Positions 27,843-33,580 of a stretch of 33,580 nucleotides of DNA are shown here, piece by piece (positions within the stretch are counted from its first letter, which is position 1; each line of letters begins with the position of its first letter). Under the pieces are notes generated by a model that worked only from the letters and a program-made list of their open reading frames with translations, was not told where the DNA came from and searched no databases. This DNA comes from DAOUGC01 sp034429695. GTDB taxonomy: Bacteria > Chloroflexota > Anaerolineae > Anaerolineales > Anaerolineaceae. Location: the NCBI GenBank assembly GCA_034429695.1, contig DAOUGC010000269.1, positions 1-33,580 of the forward strand, in the 5' to 3' direction. The translations under genes were made by a program, and so were the position numbers.

Positions 27843-28530
27843 AGCCCCTCTTATTCTACTGATTGATGACGAACCTCAAATATTGCGGGCTTTAAAAACC
27901 ATACTGGGAGCAAATCGCTTTCGGGTGGTGGTGGCGTCCACCGGAGAGGAAGGTTTGGCACTGGCTGTTGCCCAGCCCCCCGATGTCATCGTACTGGATC
28001 TTTCATTGCCTGACATGGACGGGATCGAGGTGTGTCAGCAGATCAGGCAATGGTCCAGTGTGCCCATCATCATCCTCTCTGTTCGCGAAAATGAGAAGGA
28101 CAAGGTTGCAGCGCTTGACAACGGGGCTGACGATTACCTGACCAAGCCGTTTGGAATTGAGGAATTACTCGCCCGTATTCGCGTTGCGTTACGTCATTCT
28201 GAACAATCCCTGGGAAATCGCCAGAATATTATTAAAGCTGCACCGGTGGTCATCGATCTGGCCCGTCACGTGGTTACCGTCAATGAAGAGGAAATTCATC
28301 TGACAGCCACTGAATTTAAGTTGCTGTCTTATCTGGCAACCCATGCAGACCGGGTGCTGACACATCAAGGCATCATGGCTTATGTGTGGGGTTTTGAGGA
28401 CATAGACCATATCGAATATCTACGGGTTTATGTTGGTCAACTCAGGAAAAAGCTGGAGACCAACCCCGAGGAACCGCAAATCCTGCTCACCGAGCCAGGA
28501 ATTGGTTACCGCTTTAAAACCACAGAATAA
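27835..28530 (+). CDS. KdpE-like response regulator
   Basis: A 231-residue OmpR/PhoB-class regulator. The receiver has I-D-D-E-P near residue 10, the phospho-acceptor Asp55 in V-L-D-L-S-L-P-D-M-D-G, and the conserved Lys in Y-L-T-K-P-F-G. The winged-helix DNA-binding part follows (about 135-231) with L-T-A-T-E-F-K-L-L-S-Y-L and G-I-G-Y-R-F. The receiver loop S-V-R-E-N-E-K-D-K-V-A-A-L-D-N-G-A-D-D-Y is characteristic of KdpE. The start is set at ATG 27835, with GAGG upstream inside the kinase gene; GTG at 27829 is an alternative. It is translationally linked to the kinase. Likely target: the KdpE-like boxes directly downstream. Confidence 0.93.
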   Translation: MDKAPLILLIDDEPQILRALKTILGANRFRVVVASTGEEGLALAVAQPPDVIVLDLSLPDMDGIEVCQQIRQWSSVPIIILSVRENEKDKVAALDNGADDYLTKPFGIEELLARIRVALRHSEQSLGNRQNIIKAAPVVIDLARHVVTVNEEEIHLTATEFKLLSYLATHADRVLTHQGIMAYVWGFEDIDHIEYLRVYVGQLRKKLETNPEEPQILLTEPGIGYRFKTTE

Positions 28531-28538
28531 ATAGCTTC

Positions 28539-28587
28539 TTTATATTTCCTTTATACTTCCCCCTGTCTTTTTTATTACCAATTTACT
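28539..28587 (+). promoter_or_regulatory. Two KdpE-like direct-repeat boxes before the KimA-like permease
   Basis: TTTATA-TTTCC-TTTATA at 28539-28555 and TTTATT-ACCAA-TTTACT at 28571-28587. Both have 6-5-6 spacing (11-base period). The E. coli KdpE target is known to be TTTATA-N5-TTTACA. The two boxes start 32 bases apart, about three helical turns, so all four half-sites face the same side. A -10-like TATACA (28595-28600) or TACACT (28597-28602) follows. The gene order places these boxes between the KdpE-like gene and the permease. Binding is inferred. Confidence 0.6.
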
Positions 28588-28630
28588 TCGCAGGTATACA
28601 CTCTGTCTGTTAATCCAAGGAGAGTAACCT

Positions 28631-30571
28631 GTGAACGTTGAACATGTAAATTCTGGTATTACATTTGTGGAACCCCGTGGAGAGAAACCCAAACGGAAAT
28701 CTCTGCGGGAATGGTTAATCGGTACTTCGCTTCAAACTGCTGACGCCCCCCATCAAACCATCGGCAAGCTGGTTGGTCTGGCAGTTTTTGCCTCTGACGC
28801 CCTGTCATCGTCAGCTTATGCCACCCAGGAGATCATGATGATCCTGGCAGTGGCGGGAACCATGGCATTTGGCTATGTTTTTCCCATCGCAATTGCCATC
28901 GTCACTCTGATGGTGATTGTGACCATATCTTATGAGCAAACGATACATGCCTATCCTGGTGGTGGTGGTTCCTACATCGTTGCCCGCGATAACCTGGGGG
29001 AACTTCCGGCACAAATTGCGGGCGCAGCCCTGCTGACTGATTATATACTCACCGTGGCAGTATCAATATCGTCAGGTGTTGCTCAAATCGCTTCTGCCTT
29101 CCCCGGTCTATACGCTTATCGTGTCCACATAGCCGTGGGTTTGTTATTCATTATGATGATGGTAAATCTGCGCGGGGTAAAGGAGTCGGGCATCACCTTT
29201 GCCATTCCCACCTACTTCTTTGTCGTCACCATGTTGTTCACGGTGGGAATAGGCTTGTTTAAGTATTTTACAAACTCACTTGGGGCGGTTCCCAACCCAC
29301 CGCCGATGGATATTGAAGGAACATTGGGGATGGTCACCCCATTTTTATTGTTACATGCTTTCGCCAATGGCACATCCGCATTGACCGGCATCGAAGCCAT
29401 CTCTAATGGCATCACTGCCTTCAAGGAACCACGCAGTAAAAACGCTGGGATCACCTTGATTTGGATGCTCGTCATCCTGGCCACCCTGTTTCTGGGGATA
29501 TCCTTCCTGTCAGGTCATATCTCAGCCGTTCCGTCCGAGTCGGAAACCCTCATTTCTCAATTGGGGCGTACCATTTATGGCAGCCAGGGCATTTTCTACC
29601 TGCTTCTCATCGCCGCCACCACGGTCATCCTCATCATGGCAGCCAATACATCCTTCGCTGATTTTCCCCGCCTGAGCGCATTACAGGCCAGCGACGGGTT
29701 TCTACCCCGCCAACTCACGTTACGGGGTAGCCGGTTGGTCTTTTCACGCGGCATTGTCACCCTGGCGGTACTGGCATCCCTGTTGATTATCTTATTTAAT
29801 GCCAGCGTTACCAGGTTGATGCCATTGTATGCCATCGGCGTTTTCCTTTCTTTCACGCTGTCACAGGTTGGCATGGCGCGTCGATGGTTTAAATCTGGCC
29901 GGCTAAAACCAGGTGACGAGATCCAGGAACCGGGTTCTGTTGTGGTTCATGACAAATCCTGGCGGGTGAAGATGGTGGTAAATGGATTTGGCGCCATTTG
30001 CACCTTTGTGGTGATGATCATTTTTGGGGTAACAAAATTTTCAGAAGGCGCGTGGATCATCGTTATTTTGATCCCTTTGCTGGTAACCGTTTTTCTGACC
30101 ATTCATGCACACTACAAATCACTGGCACGCAAACTGTCCCTTGAAAACTTCGAGTCCACACCGCGCATATCGCGCCACCGTGTGGTGGTTTTAATCGCAG
30201 GTGTCCATCGCGGCTCCCTGGCAGCGTTATCTTATGCAAACCAGCTCTCTTATGATGTCACCGCCCTGCACGTGGCCGCTGATCCAAAGGAAGCAGAAAA
30301 AGTGCGCGAAAAATGGGAACGGTTTGGAGATGGGGTTCGCCTTGTCATTCTCGAATCACCCTACCGATTGGTAATTGAACCCTTCATGGCATATATTGAA
30401 AATCTTCTAGCCATCCGTCAACCCAATGAATTGCTGACCATTGTGGTTCCGCAATTTGTTCCCACCCGCTGGTGGGAGAACCTGCTGCATAATCAAACTG
30501 CCCTCCTGCTGCGGTTCTACCTGATGTTCAAACCAGGGATCGTGATACTGGAAGTTCCATATCAGGTTTAG
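28631..30571 (+). CDS. kimA: KimA-type APC potassium permease
   Basis: A 646-residue transporter with a 40-residue cytoplasmic lead, about 12 membrane helices to around residue 510, and a C-terminal soluble domain (about 514-646). The first helix holds F-A-S-D-A-L-S-S-S-A-Y-A-T, and a later loop has Y-P-G-G-G-G-S-Y-I-V-A-R, both typical of the KimA/YdaO group of the APC superfamily. B. subtilis KimA (about 607 residues) is a potassium/proton symporter inhibited by c-di-AMP. The start is GTG with GGAGAG 6 bases upstream. No c-di-AMP riboswitch is seen in the 100-base leader; instead it holds KdpE-like boxes. Amino-acid transport is the alternative, but the Kdp-like regulators favour potassium. 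Confidence 0.87.
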   Translation: MNVEHVNSGITFVEPRGEKPKRKSLREWLIGTSLQTADAPHQTIGKLVGLAVFASDALSSSAYATQEIMMILAVAGTMAFGYVFPIAIAIVTLMVIVTISYEQTIHAYPGGGGSYIVARDNLGELPAQIAGAALLTDYILTVAVSISSGVAQIASAFPGLYAYRVHIAVGLLFIMMMVNLRGVKESGITFAIPTYFFVVTMLFTVGIGLFKYFTNSLGAVPNPPPMDIEGTLGMVTPFLLLHAFANGTSALTGIEAISNGITAFKEPRSKNAGITLIWMLVILATLFLGISFLSGHISAVPSESETLISQLGRTIYGSQGIFYLLLIAATTVILIMAANTSFADFPRLSALQASDGFLPRQLTLRGSRLVFSRGIVTLAVLASLLIILFNASVTRLMPLYAIGVFLSFTLSQVGMARRWFKSGRLKPGDEIQEPGSVVVHDKSWRVKMVVNGFGAICTFVVMIIFGVTKFSEGAWIIVILIPLLVTVFLTIHAHYKSLARKLSLENFESTPRISRHRVVVLIAGVHRGSLAALSYANQLSYDVTALHVAADPKEAEKVREKWERFGDGVRLVILESPYRLVIEPFMAYIENLLAIRQPNELLTIVVPQFVPTRWWENLLHNQTALLLRFYLMFKPGIVILEVPYQV

Positions 30572-30582
30572 TTAAAAACAAC

Positions 30583-30613
30583 AAGCTCCCCGTCACTCGT
30601 GAACGGGGAGCTT
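30583..30613 (+). terminator. Bidirectional terminator between the permease and DsbA-like genes
   Basis: A perfect 11-base stem, AAGCTCCCCGT (30583-30593) and ACGGGGAGCTT (30603-30613), whose loop can pair further (CAC/GTG). It is flanked by T-rich sequence on both strands and sits between convergent genes ending at 30571 and 30638. Confidence 0.85.
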
Positions 30614-30637
30614 TTGATCATAAGTGAAAGAGAGGGG

Positions 30638-31333
30638 TTAATTCCCCGTCGCCAAAGCCGCTTCAATGGCGCTGATTAACTCTGCCTGGCTCACCAATTG
30701 ACCATTAACCAAAAAAGCAGGCGTTCCGGGTATCTGGGCTTCCTTGCCAGTCTCCACATCCGCCTCGGTGCGTTCGGTGTACTTGTTTGAATCCAGGCAC
30801 TCGTCAAATTGAGCACCATTAAGATTTATCGCCCTGGCGTAGGCTTTCAAGTACCCATTGGAAAGTTTCAGTTTTGAAGCCGCGTTGGAAAAAACGATAT
30901 CGTGATACTCCCAGAATTTTCCCTGGTCCATGGCACAATAATTGGCTTCAGCCGCCTGAAAGGACTCGGGGCCAAAAAAGCTAAAGGGAATATAGGTGAG
31001 ATGCACCTGCCCGGTGGCAACATACTGCTCAACCAGGGCGGGTTCAATATTTAATGCAAAATCCTGACAGTGACTACACTGGTAATCTGAAAACTCAACC
31101 ACTTTCACAGGAGCATCAGGGTCACCGGTGGTGTTATCAACCGCTTGCGGTCTGGGATTTTCAACCGGTGTCACAAATGAATCAGCATCTGGCAACTTTT
31201 CACCCTGAATACCCGGAAGAAGTAGCAATACAGCAATAAGTACAACAAAGAGAGCGATGCCGCCGATCCAGAACATGGTTTCTCGCAATCGTGCTTGCTG
31301 ACGTTTTTTGCGAATTTCCTGGCGTTTACTCAT
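30638..31333 (-). CDS. Membrane-anchored DsbA-like thiol oxidoreductase
   Basis: A 231-residue protein with a very basic N-terminus (many Lys/Arg, residues 1-18), one membrane helix at about 21-40, and an extracytoplasmic thioredoxin-fold domain. The active site is C-S-H-C (Cys86, Cys89) in V-E-F-S-D-Y-Q-C. The cis-Pro loop reads P-G-T-P-A-F-L-V-N-G, as in DsbA/BdbD-type enzymes that make or exchange disulfide bonds in exported proteins. Another Cys pair outside the active site (Y-C-A-M-D and D-E-C-L-D) may form a structural disulfide. The start at 31333 has AAGGAGG upstream, and the promoter at 31364-31392 excludes the longer frame to 31420. No DsbB/VKOR partner is in the window. Confidence 0.94.
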   Translation of the reverse strand: MSKRQEIRKKRQQARLRETMFWIGGIALFVVLIAVLLLLPGIQGEKLPDADSFVTPVENPRPQAVDNTTGDPDAPVKVVEFSDYQCSHCQDFALNIEPALVEQYVATGQVHLTYIPFSFFGPESFQAAEANYCAMDQGKFWEYHDIVFSNAASKLKLSNGYLKAYARAINLNGAQFDECLDSNKYTERTEADVETGKEAQIPGTPAFLVNGQLVSQAELISAIEAALATGN

Positions 31334-31363
31334 GGATGTCCTGCCTCCTTGGTGAATTTGCTG

Positions 31364-31392
31364 ATTGTGCCACAAAACCAAACGAATGTCGA
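31364..31392 (-). promoter_or_regulatory. Promoter of the DsbA-like gene
   Basis: On the minus strand TCGACA (31387-31392), a 17-base spacer and CACAAT (31364-31369). The transcript would begin near 31357, 24 bases before the ATG, with AAGGAGG in between. Confidence 0.6.
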
Positions 31393-31427
31393 GAGGGTAA
31401 AAATGCATTATTTTTGACAATTTTCCT

Positions 31428-31433
31428 TATAAT
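31428..31433 (+). promoter_or_regulatory. -10 box of the acyltransferase gene, probably leaderless
   Basis: A perfect TATAAT is separated from the ATG at 31443 by just 9 bases (AGAGTTTCC), and no Shine-Dalgarno is present, so the transcript would start within about 3 bases of the start codon. A TTGACA at 31414-31419 is only 8 bases from the -10 and so cannot be its partner. Confidence 0.55.
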
Positions 31434-31442
31434 AGAGTTTCC

Positions 31443-32663
31443 ATGACCCAGCAAATTCATGTAAAGAGATCGCCCACAATACTCTCCTTCATCTCGGAAG
31501 CTTTTTCTTTTCGCAGCAAGCCCGGTTATATACAAGCCATTGATGGCATTCGCGGCTTCGGAATGTTGACTGTGGCTTTGTTGCATTGCAGGAATTTTGC
31601 AGCAAGTGATAATTATTTTCTTTCACCAGCTAGTCCCGGGATTCTCCTCATTGATGTCCTTGCCCCTTCCAGTATTGGCATCAATATTTTCTTTATTATC
31701 TCGGGGTTCTTAATCGTTGGCTCAATATTGCGGAAAACGACGCCCCCCTTGGATGAGGCGTCCAACTTTTTGGCGAAGCGTTACCAACATTTGTTGCCGT
31801 GTTTGCTGGTGGCCATTCTCTGGTATTTTGCTTATTTCGTTTCCCGATGGAATGGCGTTTTGATCGCCGTCTTTTTCACATCCCTGCTGGCATTATTGAT
31901 GGGATACTTCGGTCCGATCACTTTACTAACTCCCCAAAGGATGTACCGTTTATACCTGGCATTTTCGGTGTTTCTTCTGGTCACTTTCTCGGCATATTCG
32001 ATCATAACAGGGGATCTTTTCCCCCCACATCACGAAAACAACACAAACCTCATTAATTTACTTGCCAATCTTGGCATGATCATGGTTTTCTTTCATGACG
32101 CAGTTCGCCTTACTGTTACCAACCATACCATGACGCTGACGTTTGCGTTTTACATTTGTTGCGCGGCTGTCATCTGGGGACAAGCCAGAAACAAGGTCAA
32201 ACCCATCCTTGTTCTTATTGTTGCGATAATTGCGATCTACACGTTCGCATGGATATCGTCCGGAGGAAAACCGGTTGGAGAATTTAAATGGTTGTTGCTG
32301 GATAGATCATGGGCATTTGTCACCGGAATTCTCCTGGCTTTTTGGAAGCACAATCAATCCCTATGGACAAAGTCAGAAATCTGGCTGAAACGACTATCAC
32401 TGCCATTTGTCCTCATGATGATTCTGCGGCAGGTGTTCATAGAACAATTTGATATCTTTATTGGCGTCAGCCCACTAGCACGGTCAGGGTTGTATGTAAT
32501 CCTGGATATTCCCGTTATTCTGTTCATCGCCGCAATTTTTACGTTGATCATCGCCATCGCCATTTCCATTTTTACCTACCTCCTGTTTGAAAAAAAGATA
32601 TTTGATTATCTTTTTGCCAGTCGTGCGGTGGCATCAACTTTCGATTCACGCCCGGCAAGATGA
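31443..32663 (+). CDS. Acyltransferase-3 (OafA/YrhL-like) membrane protein
   Basis: A 406-residue protein with about 10 membrane helices. The N-terminal Q-A-I-D-G-I-R-G-F-G-M-L-T-V-A-L-L-H-C (with Arg37 and His48) and F-F-I-I-S-G-F-L-I are the signature of the acyltransferase-3 family, which moves acyl groups onto cell-surface glycans and lipids. A-K-R-Y-Q-H-L-L-P fits the next conserved segment (usually R-x-x-R-I-x-P). It is AT-richer than most of the window. It has no Shine-Dalgarno, so the start may be leaderless. The next gene starts with the base after its stop (TGA-ATG). The acceptor is unknown. Confidence 0.88.
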   Translation: MTQQIHVKRSPTILSFISEAFSFRSKPGYIQAIDGIRGFGMLTVALLHCRNFAASDNYFLSPASPGILLIDVLAPSSIGINIFFIISGFLIVGSILRKTTPPLDEASNFLAKRYQHLLPCLLVAILWYFAYFVSRWNGVLIAVFFTSLLALLMGYFGPITLLTPQRMYRLYLAFSVFLLVTFSAYSIITGDLFPPHHENNTNLINLLANLGMIMVFFHDAVRLTVTNHTMTLTFAFYICCAAVIWGQARNKVKPILVLIVAIIAIYTFAWISSGGKPVGEFKWLLLDRSWAFVTGILLAFWKHNQSLWTKSEIWLKRLSLPFVLMMILRQVFIEQFDIFIGVSPLARSGLYVILDIPVILFIAAIFTLIIAIAISIFTYLLFEKKIFDYLFASRAVASTFDSRPAR

Positions 32664-33401
32664 ATGGGGTGGATGATTGGATTACCCGGTTCATTTGCCG
32701 GCTTTTGTTTGGCGGTGATACTAAACGTCCTATTTTTCGATCCAGTGAGGGCCACACGCAGTAATATGGCAATATTTATCTTTCTGGCGGTTGCCCTGAT
32801 GACACTGGGCGCTTGGGCAGCCCCGCGATATATTTATCCAGCCGTGCGGATGAAGGGGAAAAAATCCTTCTGGTTATTTACTGGCAGTCTGGGGCTGGCA
32901 ATTTTCATTTTTATTTCAATCATCCATCCAGCACTTAAGGAAAATGCGCTCAACATTGAGTTCCTGCAACCTGACAATACCCTCGAAATAAGGACCTTGT
33001 TGCCGGAAAACGAAAGCTTGCAACTAATAGGTTCAAGTGCGGTCCGGCAATCATATCTTATTGGGTTATCATGGTTGAATAATGGTTATGGGGATGTGAG
33101 TTTCAAAACCATTCAATTTGATGGAGGTAGTATTGACAATACCGGTGTCTGGGTTGGAAATGATGGCAACATCACATGGCATGGAAAGATACATGAGAGA
33201 TTAGCCATGACACTGTCCGCCCGTGAATCTCCAGTCAATGTGCAAGTAACATGGAATGGAACACCGCTATATTATGAGCTGGCAGGTGGCGAATCACAGG
33301 AAATATTGTTGAACCCCACACCAGCCCTCCTGAATGATTGGGTGATCTCGCTCGCGATCATTATATCCCTGTCTCTCTTGATCTTTTTATTGTCTCTGTA
33401 G
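32664..33401 (+). CDS. Unrecognised membrane protein with extracytoplasmic beta domain
   Basis: A 245-residue protein. Hydrophobic helices lie at about 4-25, 35-54 and 69-88. Residues about 95-218 are hydrophilic and beta-rich (for example L-Q-L-I-G-S-S-A-V-R-Q-S-Y and V-N-V-Q-V-T-W-N-G-T-P-L-Y-Y). A last helix is at about 224-244. The start directly follows the acyltransferase stop; ATG 32673 is an alternative. The close junction suggests translational coupling and a joint role, perhaps presenting an acceptor for the acyltransferase, but this is inference. I do not recognise the family. Confidence 0.78.
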   Translation: MGWMIGLPGSFAGFCLAVILNVLFFDPVRATRSNMAIFIFLAVALMTLGAWAAPRYIYPAVRMKGKKSFWLFTGSLGLAIFIFISIIHPALKENALNIEFLQPDNTLEIRTLLPENESLQLIGSSAVRQSYLIGLSWLNNGYGDVSFKTIQFDGGSIDNTGVWVGNDGNITWHGKIHERLAMTLSARESPVNVQVTWNGTPLYYELAGGESQEILLNPTPALLNDWVISLAIIISLSLLIFLLSL

Positions 33402-33468
33402 TGGGTCAAAACCGATACATCCTGGCGGAAAAACCAATAACTGAATACACCTTCAATCATGCTCCGCA

Positions 33469-33580
33469 CTACTGACAGTTGTGGTTATCATCGCATATGG
33501 GTTCAGGTAAAGGGCAGGTCATGGGAGCCCGCGGGAGGCGTTCAAAGACCTTGATTTTGTCTTCACCGGGCAGGATAAGG
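33469..33580 (-). CDS. Partial reading frame, C-terminal 36 codons of an unknown protein
   Basis: The minus strand is open from the window edge to a TAG at 33469-33471. The predicted tail reads L-P-G-E-D-K-I-K-V-F-E-R-L-P-R-A-P and ends with three Cys in C-P-L-P-E-P-I-C-D-D-N-H-N-C-Q. Codon choice is like the neighbours, with mostly C or G in the third position. A plus-strand frame from ATG 33498 over the same bases uses several rare codons (AGG, ATA) and is less likely. Too short to identify. The gap 33402-33468 has nothing notable. Confidence 0.4.
   Translation of the reverse strand, partial: LILPGEDKIKVFERLPRAPMTCPLPEPICDDNHNCQ

Noticed and set aside
28531..28630. c-di-AMP (ydaO-type) riboswitch before the KimA-like gene
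   Set aside because: The gap is only 100 bases, T-rich and without the long structured GC-containing aptamer expected.
31414..31433. TTGACA and TATAAT as a paired promoter before the acyltransferase
   Set aside because: Only 8 bases separate them; sigma-70 promoters need about 17. The -10 box alone was kept.
33498..33580. Plus-strand frame starting ATG 33498 at the right edge
   Set aside because: It uses rare codons and lacks a ribosome site; the minus-strand frame over the same bases has neighbour-like codon use.

Overview
The window looks like a chromosomal segment of a Chloroflexota bacterium, probably Anaerolineae-like. This is an inference from gene content and style: a mevalonate-type decarboxylase with the K-Y-W-G-D variant motif, an RseP/HEAT/peptidase-MA/acylphosphatase cluster, a class A penicillin-binding protein with a very long cytoplasmic tail and a Thr/Pro tail, many secreted proteins with P/E/T-rich linkers, and clear Shine-Dalgarno sites upstream of most genes. 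I see no rRNA, tRNA, CRISPR array, transposase or phage gene. Base composition is moderately GC-rich, with an AT-richer right end (about 31.3-33.5 kb).

Layout. 1-2216 (minus): the N-terminal 738 residues of a large secreted repeat protein that runs off the left edge. 2548-3525: a GHMP-type mevalonate phosphate/diphosphate decarboxylase. 3690-7364: a four-gene run of site-2 protease, HEAT-repeat protein, membrane-anchored HExxH peptidase and acylphosphatase, closed by a hairpin terminator. 7462-10154 (minus): uvrB and an upstream small exported protein, divergent from a 1147-residue class A PBP (10400-13843). 13874-16129 (minus): a zinc-ribbon protein that resembles a DNA methylase with lost catalytic residues, divergent from an unrecognised 199-residue protein. 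17053-19896 (minus): a GT-C membrane glycosyltransferase and a TPR/TM protein. 20118-23105: a probable lipid operon of DegV/FakB-like fatty-acid binding protein, UMF1-type MFS permease and PlsC-like acyltransferase, ending in a strong terminator. 23225-26326: an MFS transporter and a cytoplasmic GH3 glycosidase. 26367-30571: a shortened KdpD-like kinase, a KdpE-like regulator and a KimA-type potassium permease. 30638-33401: a membrane-anchored DsbA-like thiol oxidoreductase, divergent from an acyltransferase-3 protein and an unrecognised membrane protein. A partial reading frame enters from the right edge on the minus strand.

The most interesting module is the right-centre one. A two-component pair of the Kdp family sits next to a KimA-like permease instead of kdpFABC. 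The 100-base gap before the permease holds two copies of a direct repeat (TTTATA-N5-TTTATA and TTTATT-N5-TTTACT) that match the known E. coli KdpE box form TTTATA-N5-TTTACA and are spaced about three helical turns apart. Other points worth checking are the degenerate methylase-like protein, two genes that look leaderless with identical spacing from the -10 box to ATG, the K-to-D change in the decarboxylase, and the DegV-UMF1-PlsC operon.
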